Below are positions 1 through 6,868 of a DNA stretch of 64,000 nt, piece after piece; within the stretch, counting starts at the first letter, position 1, and every line of letters starts with the position of its first letter. Both the position numbers and the translations under genes were made by a program. The stretch lies in the NCBI GenBank assembly GCA_905233135.1, contig CAJOCQ010000003.1:62001-126000 (forward strand), read 5' to 3'. Source of the DNA: an uncultured Selenomonadaceae bacterium (lineage in GTDB: Bacteria > Bacillota > Negativicutes > Selenomonadales > Selenomonadaceae). Under the pieces are notes generated by a model. It was not told the origin of the DNA. It ran no database searches and worked only from the letters and a program-made list of their open reading frames with translations.

Positions 1-259
1 TTTCCAAAAGTCTCATCAAGTCGGGATTATTTTTTTCAATAACGCCGTAAAGTGCATAAGTGCCGCTTTCTTTGGCGGAAGTTGACGCCAAAACGCGCGC
101 GCCTATTTCGGAAATTTTGCCTAAATTGCCCGGCGTTGCCTCGACAACTGCCCATTGTACGCGCGGAAAATTTCCTTCGGGCGTGCGAATTGATTTTGCG
201 CCCGCACTCCCTGAAAAAATTATCAGCAAGCTAAACATTATCGAAAAAATTTTCAACAT
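1..259 (-). CDS. Antibiotic-biosynthesis-monooxygenase-like exported protein (3' end off window)
   Basis: The 86 visible residues begin with a hydrophobic signal sequence (about residues 3-20, cleavage near GAKS) and continue into a segment resembling the ABM/YgiN dimeric alpha-beta-barrel family (stretch ATPGNLGKISEIG and a later YGVIEKN strand). ABM proteins are small, often cofactor-free oxygenases or quinol-handling enzymes. The start is an ATG at 257-259 with a GAGAGGGG ribosome site. The C-terminal part lies beyond base 1. It is the last visible gene of the leftward redox/electrophile cluster, directly after the tautomerase. The family assignment rests on half a protein; the secreted location is unusual for ABM proteins. 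Confidence 0.6.
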   Translation of the reverse strand, partial: MLKIFSIMFSLLIIFSGSAGAKSIRTPEGNFPRVQWAVVEATPGNLGKISEIGARVLASTSAKESGTYALYGVIEKNNPDLMRLLE

Positions 260-328
260 AAAAATTCCCCTCTCAAAAAAAATAGCCGACACAAAATTTA
301 CTGCGCCGGCTAAAAAGTTTTCAAAGAA

Positions 329-526
329 TTATTTTTTGTTCGCCATAAATTGTGCGAGAGTTTGCCCGCCAATTCCCCAATTATCAAGGTCATTTTCTTT
401 AACGAGGACATAGAAAAATTTTTCGTCAACGTTGAGAATTTTGCTTGCAGTTTTGGTAAGTTCGGCAACAAGTTGCTCCTTTTGTTCCTTTGTAGGGTGA
501 ACAGCGTCGATTGAAATTAACGGCAT
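329..526 (-). CDS. 4-oxalocrotonate tautomerase family protein
   Basis: The 65-residue length and the Met-Pro start (the Pro becomes the N-terminal catalytic base after Met removal) match the 4-OT superfamily. The segment PTKEQKEQLVAELT corresponds to the first helix, and WGIGGQ resembles the conserved FGIGG turn. The arginine usual near position 11 is replaced (HPTK), so the exact substrate is open. AAGGAG lies just ahead of the ATG and the gene follows the DJ-1-like gene by 12 bases, so it is probably co-transcribed. Family members isomerise unsaturated oxo-acids or act promiscuously on small electrophiles. Confidence 0.85.
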   Translation of the reverse strand: MPLISIDAVHPTKEQKEQLVAELTKTASKILNVDEKFFYVLVKENDLDNWGIGGQTLAQFMANKK

Positions 527-538
527 AAAAATTTCTCC

Positions 539-1213
539 TTAACCTAAAATTTTAATAACAGCGTCGCCGACACTTGCTGCGCTTGCGGGATTTTGCCCCG
601 TAACCAGCCGCCCGTCAACAACGACATTATCGCTCCAATTTGCGGCGGCGTGATGAATTGCGCCGCGTTCGTTTAACTTATCAGCCAACAAGAACGGTAC
701 AATTTTTGTAGCTTGCACTTCGTCCTCTTCGCCGTTGGTAAAACCTGTAACATTTTTGCCGGCAACCAAATAACTTCCGTCGCTAAGTTTAACGTTGACG
801 AGAGCGCAGGGACCGTGACAAACTGCTGAAACTACGCCGCCGTTTTCGTAAATTTCGCGCGTAACTTTTGCAACTGCGGGGCTGTCAGGAAAATCCCACA
901 TTACGCCGTGCCCGCCCGCAAAAAATATTGCGTCATAATCTTTAGCGTTGACTTCGCCGAGTTTCAAAGTGTTTTCAAATTTTTTCTGAAAATTGGCATC
1001 GTCCCAAAATTTTTTATTAACGGCGTCAGTAAAATCCAAGCTGTCCTTGTCAATGGGCGGCTTGCCGCCTTTAATCGACGCCAAAAAAGTTTCGTAACCT
1101 GCCGCTTCAAATTTCGCCATTGGGTGCGTAAGTTCGCTGAGCCAAAAACCTGTAGGAATACCCGTTGAGCCTTTAACGTTGTTGCTTGTAACGACGCACA
1201 AAATTTTCTTCAA
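539..1213 (-). CDS. DJ-1/PfpI family protein (Hsp31-like)
   Basis: DJ-1/PfpI (class I glutamine amidotransferase fold) proteins act as glyoxalases, deglycases, chaperones or proteases. The nucleophile elbow AVCHGPCALVNV holds the catalytic Cys, followed by family landmarks such as VTGFTNGEEDE. I chose a TTG start at 1211-1213: GGAG lies 8 bases upstream, the TTG overlaps the stop of the preceding aldo/keto reductase gene (TTGA), and homologues begin M-K-K-I-L. An in-frame ATG at 1238-1240 would add nine residues but has no ribosome site. The gene is translationally coupled in the leftward cluster. Methylglyoxal or quinone detoxification is inferred from family and context. Confidence 0.85.
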   Translation of the reverse strand: MKKILCVVTSNNVKGSTGIPTGFWLSELTHPMAKFEAAGYETFLASIKGGKPPIDKDSLDFTDAVNKKFWDDANFQKKFENTLKLGEVNAKDYDAIFFAGGHGVMWDFPDSPAVAKVTREIYENGGVVSAVCHGPCALVNVKLSDGSYLVAGKNVTGFTNGEEDEVQATKIVPFLLADKLNERGAIHHAAANWSDNVVVDGRLVTGQNPASAASVGDAVIKILG

Positions 1214-2160
1214 ATTAATCGCTCCATTTTCTTTTCCCATTCACGAATTGTTGAAACGTTGGCTTTATCTGCCAAACTTTCAAGCTTTTTAATTTCGTCC
1301 GCAGAAAGTTTAACGTTGAGAATTTTAGCGGCGTCTTCGACGTGATTAATTTTTGTAACGCCGATAATTGGCAAAGTGCCCTTGTTAATTGCCCACGCCG
1401 TGCCGATTTGCGCCGCGCTTAAATTGTGCGCCGAGCCAATTTCTTTCATTGCGTTTGTAAGTTCTTCCAACTGCGGCAAAATCGGATTATAAGCTTGCGC
1501 ACGCGCCGAGCCTTCGGGGAAGGGGTTTTTGGTATCATATTTGCCTGAAAGTGCGCCCTGTTCCAAAACCATATACGCAAAAAATGTTATATCGTTTTCC
1601 CTGCAATAATCCAGAATCCCCGAACTTTCCGAAGAACGATTTAACAAGCTGAAATGATTTTGTACCGCCGAAACTTTGAAACCTTCCGCTTGCAAAATTT
1701 CATTGGCGCGTTTCAATTCTGTAAGGTTATGATTCGATACGCCCGCAAATTTAATTTTGCCGCTTTTCAGCAACGGAATAAGTTGGGGCGTCCACCTTTC
1801 AACGTCGGCGGGATTGTGTATCCAATAAATATCAATGTAGTCAATGTTCAAGCGTTTCAAACTTGCGTCCGCCATTTTTTCCATTGAATTATCGTACATT
1901 TCGGCAATTTGCGGCGTGAATTTTGTTGAAACAATAATATCTTCGCGCTTTACGGTTTTTGCAAAAGTTCCAAGAATATCTTCAGAAGCTCCCATACCGT
2001 AAACAGTCGCAGTATCCCACAAATTTAAACCTGCCGCCGTTGCCGCGTCAAAGAGCGGCTTTAAATCTTTCGCCTCAAGATTATGACCAAAAATTTGATT
2101 TCCGCCGACAGTTCCTGAACCCCAAGCCCACGCGCCAAGTGCAATTTTCGGTAATTTCAT
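1210..2160 (-). CDS. Aldo/keto reductase
   Basis: This is a 316-residue AKR-family TIM barrel that reduces carbonyls with NAD(P)H. The catalytic tetrad context is visible: NLWDTATVYG (Asp and Tyr), VSTKF (Lys) and YWIHNP (His). The C-terminal NADP-binding region GVTKINHVEDAAKIL is present. The start ATG has GAGGTAG upstream. It lies 18 bases from the amidohydrolase gene and overlaps the DJ-1 gene by 4 bases, so it is part of one operon. The physiological substrate cannot be read from sequence; an aldehyde or quinone-derived electrophile is inferred from the neighbours. Confidence 0.92.
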   Translation of the reverse strand: MKLPKIALGAWAWGSGTVGGNQIFGHNLEAKDLKPLFDAATAAGLNLWDTATVYGMGASEDILGTFAKTVKREDIIVSTKFTPQIAEMYDNSMEKMADASLKRLNIDYIDIYWIHNPADVERWTPQLIPLLKSGKIKFAGVSNHNLTELKRANEILQAEGFKVSAVQNHFSLLNRSSESSGILDYCRENDITFFAYMVLEQGALSGKYDTKNPFPEGSARAQAYNPILPQLEELTNAMKEIGSAHNLSAAQIGTAWAINKGTLPIIGVTKINHVEDAAKILNVKLSADEIKKLESLADKANVSTIREWEKKMERLI

Positions 2161-2178
2161 AATTAACTACCTCGCTTT

Positions 2179-3219
2179 TTACAATAAATTTTTTGCATTA
2201 TCTATGTAAATTTTTTCTGTCAAATTTCGCTGCGCCAATTCGGCGTCAAGTGCAGATTTTTTCTTCAGCAAAATCGGTGCAAGTACGTAAGGAAAATCTG
2301 AACCGTAAACGAGCTGATTGACATTGACAATTTTTAAAAGAATGTCCATTTCTTCGGGCATTGGGTCGCCCGCCAAATCGAAGTACAAATTTTGCAAGCC
2401 GCTTGAAATATCTGTAGGCGGCATCATTTTCATTGACGCCAACATATGAAACATTGCGCCGGCGCGTTGTTTCATATACGGCAGGAAAGAGCCGCAGTGC
2501 GGGACGACTAATTTTATTTTGGAAAATTTTTCAAGCGTGCCGTTTGCCAAAAGATTTAAAACCGCGCGGGTTGTATCTGCGGGATATTCAAACAACGCCA
2601 TAACTTTGCCCGTTATGACTTTTTCGCGCGGTAACGTTCGCGCAGGACTCGGGTGCATAATTACCAAAGAATTTCTTTTATTAAGTTCTTCAAAGATTGG
2701 ATTTAAAATTTCGTTGCCCAAATACACGCCGTCAGAATTGCTTGCAACCTTGACGCCCAACGCGCCCAATTTTTCCATAGAATATTTAATTTCGTTTATT
2801 GAACCTTCAACGGCGGGCATTGGCAACACTGCAACAAAGCCGAATTTATCGGGATATTTTTTACAGAGCGCGGCGGTTTCTTCGTTAATTTGCCGTGCAA
2901 CTTCGCAGGAAAGTTTTTCATTTTTTGCGCCGTTGTAAATGTGCGGCGTAGGCATTGATAAAATTGTGAAATCTATTCCCGCGTCTTCCATAAATTTTAA
3001 ATGACTTTCAACCGACCATTTTGGCAGCGGAAAACCTTCCTCCGCCTGCGCGTCAATCCCCAACTTTTTTAAGCCTTCGACGTACGAATTTAACATTGCG
3101 TGCGCGTGGAAATCTATTTTTTTTGCTGAAAAATTTTTTGCCTCAACCAATTTAAAATCTCCCAAAAACATTGACATTGCCGCAAATGTTGACAACTTTA
3201 AAAATTCTCGACGATTCAT
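2179..3219 (-). CDS. Amidohydrolase-2 family metal-dependent hydrolase with Tat-like signal
   Basis: The 346 residues begin with NRREFLKLS plus a hydrophobic stretch, a Tat-type signal, so the protein is probably folded before export. The mature part has the TIM-barrel amidohydrolase-2 hallmarks: FHAHAM (first metal ligands), VVPHCGSFLPY (His) and YGSDFPYV (Asp). Members of this group include decarboxylases and hydrolases of aromatic or lactone substrates. The ATG overlaps the stop of the upstream carboxymuconolactone-decarboxylase-like gene (ATGA), implying translational coupling. Pairing with that gene and the tautomerase recalls aromatic-ring degradation, but no substrate can be named. Confidence 0.85.
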   Translation of the reverse strand: MNRREFLKLSTFAAMSMFLGDFKLVEAKNFSAKKIDFHAHAMLNSYVEGLKKLGIDAQAEEGFPLPKWSVESHLKFMEDAGIDFTILSMPTPHIYNGAKNEKLSCEVARQINEETAALCKKYPDKFGFVAVLPMPAVEGSINEIKYSMEKLGALGVKVASNSDGVYLGNEILNPIFEELNKRNSLVIMHPSPARTLPREKVITGKVMALFEYPADTTRAVLNLLANGTLEKFSKIKLVVPHCGSFLPYMKQRAGAMFHMLASMKMMPPTDISSGLQNLYFDLAGDPMPEEMDILLKIVNVNQLVYGSDFPYVLAPILLKKKSALDAELAQRNLTEKIYIDNAKNLL

Positions 3220-4013
3220 TTATTTTGCTCTGCAACTTTTTTTACAACTGCAAGCGCGTTCAAACTGCGCGGATAACCGATATACGGCTGAATTTCTGTA
3301 ATTACGTTGGTTAAAAATTGCGCGTCATTGCCCTGCACGAAATTTGCGGCAGTATGTGCGGTAAGTTGAGGCTCGCAGCCGCCCTGCGCCGCAATGTAGC
3401 AGAAAGTTATTAATTCCCTGTCCTTGTTTGAAAGACCCGTGCGCGTGTAGTAATCGCCGAAACAATTCGCCGCCAACATATAATTTATATCACTGCCCTT
3501 CCAAAAATCTTGCATTTGTGCGCCGAAAAGTTCAACTTGCTTTGCTGTACCCATTTCGCGGCGGTTTTCCAAAGTTGTTGTACCTTGAGGTTCAAGCGGC
3601 AATTTTATTTTTTTCGCCTTCATAACTTCATTTGTTGCAATTACAAAAGGTTTCGTTCTGCCAATTCCCAAATACGCCGTTGCTTGGTAAACAATTTCCT
3701 TTGCCTCGACAGGTTTCAAGCCGTTATCAAGTGCAACGTTCAACACGCTTTTAAATTCGTCAACGCCCTGACAGCCCAACAGCGCGGATAAAATTGACAT
3801 ATAGCGCGCGCGGTTGTCGAGCTTGCCGAGCGAAGGTACTTCTTCATTTGAAAAATAATCAAAGAACTTTGTAAATTCGGGGTCAGCCTTTCTTGTTTCT
3901 GCGTCAAAGTGCGTTGCAGATTTATCGACAGGCGCGGCTTCTGCGCCGCCCGTTCCTACCGCGCCGAAAATTCCCAACATCGCCGACATTAATAAAAGTT
4001 TTCTAGCCTTCAT
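3216..4013 (-). CDS. Carboxymuconolactone decarboxylase family protein, exported, two-domain
   Basis: The start is set at the ATG 4011-4013, which has AAAGGA nine bases upstream and begins a clear signal peptide (MKARKLLLMSAMLGIFGAV then AEAAP). An ATG 39 bases further upstream lacks these features. The mature part holds two CMD-like all-alpha repeats; the second has the GGCEPQLTAHTAANF segment, with a Cys and His near the positions used by AhpD-like CMD proteins. A CxxC thiol pair is not seen, so a peroxidase role is doubtful. CMD proteins act on lactones or serve in peroxide and thiol chemistry. It is coupled to the amidohydrolase by a 4-base overlap. Confidence 0.82.
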   Translation of the reverse strand: MKARKLLLMSAMLGIFGAVGTGGAEAAPVDKSATHFDAETRKADPEFTKFFDYFSNEEVPSLGKLDNRARYMSILSALLGCQGVDEFKSVLNVALDNGLKPVEAKEIVYQATAYLGIGRTKPFVIATNEVMKAKKIKLPLEPQGTTTLENRREMGTAKQVELFGAQMQDFWKGSDINYMLAANCFGDYYTRTGLSNKDRELITFCYIAAQGGCEPQLTAHTAANFVQGNDAQFLTNVITEIQPYIGYPRSLNALAVVKKVAEQNK

Positions 4014-4052
4014 TTTGTATTGTCCTTTCAAGTTAAATTTTTTCAAAATCAA

Positions 4053-4079
4053 AAATCCCTAGTGCCTAATGCCTAAAAA
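4053..4079 (-). repeat. Period-7 mini-repeat after a stop codon
   Basis: Read on the coding (minus) strand, the gap after the metallo-hydrolase stop contains TAGGCAT, TAGGCAC and TAGGGAT in exact 7-base phase (about 4058-4075). It is one of several such arrays in the window. Confidence 0.7.
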
Positions 4080-4895
4080 TTATTTTTTATTTAAAATAAA
4101 TTTTTCACCGGGAGCGAGCGCGTGAACTCTTTCAGGATTGACAACGGCGGCTGCAAGTTCGGCGGGGTTGCCGTTGAAAGTATTCATATTCGGCGCGTCA
4201 ACGCTGCCCCAATGTATGCAAATCAAATCTGCGCGAGGGTACGTATTCGCCAATTTTACCGCGCCTTCAAAAGTTATGTGCCAAGTGTTATCTGCAAAAT
4301 CCAATAAAATTACGTCGGGCGCGGGCATTTCCAAATGTTCCTTCAATAATCTTGAATCGCCCGGCAACCAAATTTTTCCATCCAAAGTCTCAATCCAAAA
4401 ACCGCAATAATCCTCCAATTTATAATCCCGCCAATGATGTTTTTGTGAAAAATTTTTCCAATTATGCTCGGCGGGCGTCAATGTTATTTTCATTTCGCCT
4501 ACCGAAAAAGTTTCGCCTATATCGTGTCCAATTCCATTCAAGCCTTCGTCACGAATTAAACCCGCTACAAATTGCGGCGCGTGAAATTCCTTGCAAACTT
4601 TTTCAACGTCGTGAATTGTCGGCTTGCTGAAGTGGTCGTTGTCATCGTGCGTGATTAAAAGCGCGTCAAGTGTCGGAATATCTTTTGGCAGAATCGGCAT
4701 TTCAATTAATAAATTCATATCGAAGCCTTCCAGCAACGGGTCAATCATAATATTTTTGCCGCGACTGTTAATGAAAATGCTTGCGTTGCCGAGCCAATAA
4801 ACCGCCGTGTTGTCGATTTTCTCAAAATCTTTTTTTGTAAGCGGGATTGTCGGTGCGGGAATTGCCTGCCCTTTTTCGTTTTTTGAAATGTTCAT
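4080..4895 (-). CDS. Metallo-beta-lactamase-fold hydrolase (UlaG-like)
   Basis: This 271-residue MBL-fold protein resembles the UlaG/L-ascorbate-6-phosphate lactonase-like group. The zinc motif appears as THDDNDHF in place of the classic HxHxDH, so the second His is an Asp, as in several UlaG-like proteins. Later ligands are in AEHNWKNF and PGDSRL, and IHWGS may supply a final His. The substrate is unknown. There is no signal peptide. AAGGAG precedes the ATG. The gene is separated from the upstream flavodoxin gene by 165 bases, so it may have its own promoter, but no convincing promoter was seen there. Confidence 0.8.
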   Translation of the reverse strand: MNISKNEKGQAIPAPTIPLTKKDFEKIDNTAVYWLGNASIFINSRGKNIMIDPLLEGFDMNLLIEMPILPKDIPTLDALLITHDDNDHFSKPTIHDVEKVCKEFHAPQFVAGLIRDEGLNGIGHDIGETFSVGEMKITLTPAEHNWKNFSQKHHWRDYKLEDYCGFWIETLDGKIWLPGDSRLLKEHLEMPAPDVILLDFADNTWHITFEGAVKLANTYPRADLICIHWGSVDAPNMNTFNGNPAELAAAVVNPERVHALAPGEKFILNKK

Positions 4896-5040
4896 TTTGC
4901 ACGCTCCTTAAAAATTTTCATTAAAAAATATTTTTAAAATGTACTTTCTTTTTCCGAAGCAAAAAAGAAGAGCAATGCTCCTACTCGTCGCATTGCAGGG
5001 CGAGTTGCACCGACCCTGCTTTTCTATTTTAATATTTTTT

Positions 5041-5064
5041 ACTATAACACTATCCCACTATCAA
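5041..5064 (+). repeat. Period-8 mini-repeat at a stop codon
   Basis: ACTATAAC, ACTATCCC and ACTATCAA follow one another in exact 8-base phase and run into the stop codon of the flavodoxin-like gene (minus strand). The same octamer array recurs at 28211-28250, next to the serA stop. Confidence 0.75.
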
Positions 5065-5723
5065 AGATTTGCGCCGATTTTAAAAGTCGCGTCGCCAAAT
5101 TCCGAACCTTCAACCGCCGAACGGTAGCCGCAACCTAACGCCCAAACTTGCCCTACGTCCTGCCATTCCATATAGCGCACCAAAGTTTCATAATGACTTT
5201 GCAACGCCGTAAAAGTCCAGTCCGCGCTGTTCCACGCCGTCGCCATAAATATTGACTTCTTGCCGTGCAATTTGCCCGTACGCGAATAAAATCTGTCAAC
5301 TATCGTTTTAAGTTGCGCACTCATTCCGTAATAATAAAGCGGCGTCACTAAAACCAACAAATCAGCCTCAAGCATTTTCGGCATTAAAGTTTTTGAAATT
5401 GCGTCGTCAAAAATGCAGTCGCCGTCCATCCCGCAATGGTTGCAACCTCTGCAAGGATTAATTTTTTCGTTCGCCGCGTCAAAAATAAAAACTTCGTGCC
5501 CCGCCGATTTTGCGCCTTCAGTGAATCTTTGCGCCAAATATTTTGACGTGGATTCTTTTTCAGAATGCGGACTGCTGTTGATAACTACGATTTTCATTTT
5601 TGCTCCCCCTGAAACACTTTTGCTAACTTCTTTTTTGTCAGCGGACGCCGCCAAGCCGCAACCGCTTAAAAATAAAGTTGCTGCGCCCGCTAACGCTACT
5701 TTTAAAAATTTTCGCCTGTCCAT
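5061..5723 (-). CDS. Flavodoxin-fold NAD(P)H:FMN reductase-like lipoprotein
   Basis: The start is placed at the ATG 5721-5723: GGGAG lies ten bases upstream, inside the end of tetR, and the product begins DRRKFLKVA plus a hydrophobic stretch ending LSGC. This reads as a Tat-like signal with a lipobox (Cys about residue 22), so the enzyme is probably anchored outside the cytoplasmic membrane. The mature part is a flavodoxin/NADPH-dependent FMN reductase domain: KIVVINSSPHSEKESTS (phosphate loop), CRGCNHCGMDGDC (cysteine-rich turn seen in iron-sulphur flavoproteins) and VTPLYYYGMSAQLK. A reductase of quinones or nitro-compounds is a reasonable guess. It follows tetR directly and is the first target gene of the regulator. 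Confidence 0.85.
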   Translation of the reverse strand: MDRRKFLKVALAGAATLFLSGCGLAASADKKEVSKSVSGGAKMKIVVINSSPHSEKESTSKYLAQRFTEGAKSAGHEVFIFDAANEKINPCRGCNHCGMDGDCIFDDAISKTLMPKMLEADLLVLVTPLYYYGMSAQLKTIVDRFYSRTGKLHGKKSIFMATAWNSADWTFTALQSHYETLVRYMEWQDVGQVWALGCGYRSAVEGSEFGDATFKIGANL

Positions 5724-5725
5724 AA

Positions 5726-6352
5726 TTATTTTTCTCCCAGAAGTTTTATAATGCAATTATATGCAAGTTCGTAAATCGAATGGTAAATAAAATTTGTGCC
5801 CGCCGCGTCCATTGCGTCAATTTGTTTTTGACTAACCACCGTGTAGGGATAAATTCCATAAATAAACGGAAAAAACGCATACAAGAAATTTTGCTTTTCG
5901 GCTTCGGATTTTGACGGAAAAAATTTATCCAAACAATTTTTGACGGTGCGTAAAGATTTACCGTAAACTTTTTTAAACTCAATCAAATTTTCTTGGCGGC
6001 TGTTCATTTCCATATCAAAGTGATTCATTGACAGCAATTTTAAAAGTTGGCGGCGATTTTCCAGCGACTTCGCCAACAACTTTGCAAATTCTTCCGCCTT
6101 CAAATTTTCATTTTCAGAAATAATTTTTTCGAGTTCGTCAATCCAAAGTTCATATTCTTTTTGGTGCAACGCCAAAAAAATTTCTTCTTTCGTGTTGAAA
6201 TAATTGTAAATTGAAGTGCGCGTAAACGAGGTTATTTTTCCAATTTCAATAATTGTAATATCTTTAAAATTCATCGTTTGGTAAAGTTTTTCGCAAGCCG
6301 AAATAATTTCTTCGCGCCGCGAAGTACTAAATTCTGCTGAAACTTTCGGCAT
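5726..6352 (-). CDS. TetR/AcrR family transcriptional regulator
   Basis: This 208-residue repressor has a canonical N-terminal helix-turn-helix: ITIIEIGKITSFTRTSIYNY followed by FNTKEEIFLAL (about residues 33-65). The C-terminal ligand domain is all-helical and diverged. The ATG has AGGAGGT at 6360-6366. Upstream lies a consensus promoter bracketed by two TGACA-N3-TGTCA palindromes, so autoregulation is very likely. The flavodoxin gene starts 3 bases downstream of its stop, so the regulator and reductase share a transcript. The inducer is unknown; the regulon suggests an electrophile or quinone. Confidence 0.93.
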   Translation of the reverse strand: MPKVSAEFSTSRREEIISACEKLYQTMNFKDITIIEIGKITSFTRTSIYNYFNTKEEIFLALHQKEYELWIDELEKIISENENLKAEEFAKLLAKSLENRRQLLKLLSMNHFDMEMNSRQENLIEFKKVYGKSLRTVKNCLDKFFPSKSEAEKQNFLYAFFPFIYGIYPYTVVSQKQIDAMDAAGTNFIYHSIYELAYNCIIKLLGEK

Positions 6353-6374
6353 TTCATCTACCTCCTAAAAAAAC

Positions 6375-6387
6375 TGACACGTTGTCA
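6375..6387. promoter_or_regulatory. Putative TetR operator O1
   Basis: TGACACGTTGTCA is a perfect 5+5 inverted repeat with a 3-base centre. It lies just downstream of the predicted transcription start of tetR, between promoter and ribosome site. A near-identical copy sits at 6411-6423, 36 bases away. Confidence 0.75.
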
Positions 6388-6395
6388 ATAATTGC

Positions 6396-6424
6396 ATTAT
6401 AAATTTAAACTGACACTTTGTCAA
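6396..6424 (-). promoter_or_regulatory. Consensus sigma-70 promoter of the tetR operon
   Basis: On the minus strand, TTGACA (6419-6424) and TATAAT (6396-6401) are both perfect hexamers, separated by exactly 17 bases. The -35 box is inside the upstream operator copy, and the second operator follows the -10, so repressor binding would block polymerase. Confidence 0.85.
6411..6423. promoter_or_regulatory. Putative TetR operator O2
   Basis: TGACACTTTGTCA has the same TGACA/TGTCA arms as O1 and overlaps the -35 hexamer of the tetR promoter. Confidence 0.75.
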
Positions 6425-6868
6425 CTTATTTTTTGGTAAGGTGTGTTTGAATTTTGAAACGTTGGCGATAATGGGGGCGCACACGGACGTGCGCCCCGTA
6501 AAAAGTCGCGCAGGACGCGCAGAACTTGCTGTTTGCTGAAATATAACTGCAACCAAATAAAAGCTAATGTAATCTCCGCCCGTCACTAAAGCCGCAGCTT
6601 ATCCTTTTTTACGAGCGTCGGAAAAAGTAGAGGCCCCAAAGGGGGCCGCCTGTTACTACGTGCGTACAGAAACCGAGCGGCCCTGACGGGCGATAAAAAG
6701 CACTTTTCTTTGGTTCTTTCTTTTTTGCAGGAGAGCACGCCTTGCTATGCAAGCCGCGCAGGAAAAAGAAAGAACATTCAATTTATAAAAACTAAAACAA
6801 AAAATTTGAAAGTACAATAATTTTTTTTGCTTGCAAATATGTTATAATCTGCCAAAGGAGTGAACGCA
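6425..6868. other. Intergenic region between tetR and the FIST kinase
   Basis: No credible gene is present. The stretch holds a strong GC-rich hairpin (GGGGCGCAC, 6-base loop, GTGCGCCCC; 6474-6497) without a T tract, then one copy of the dispersed structured element (6576-6783). An extended -10-like TGTTATAAT (6840-6848) lies so close to the kinase ribosome site that its use is doubtful. Confidence 0.6.
6576..6783 (+). repeat. Dispersed structured intergenic element, copy B
   Basis: Opens with CCGCCCGTCACTAAAGCCGC and matches the copies at 27437-27623 (minus) and 48285-48464 (plus). It contains an inner GCCCC/GGGGC hairpin and TGACGGGC, the inverse of the opening. The 3' pyrimidine-rich arm is interrupted here by about 35 bases (GCAGGAGAGCACGCC region) relative to the other copies. 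Confidence 0.75.

Noticed and set aside
6365-6586. Open frame of 73 codons on the minus strand upstream of tetR
   Set aside because: It overlaps the tetR promoter and operators and the start of the dispersed element, has no ribosome site and no family resemblance.
6840-6848. Extended -10 (TGTTATAAT) ahead of the FIST kinase
   Set aside because: The implied transcript would start at or inside the ribosome site and no -35 is present at a proper distance; not used as a feature.
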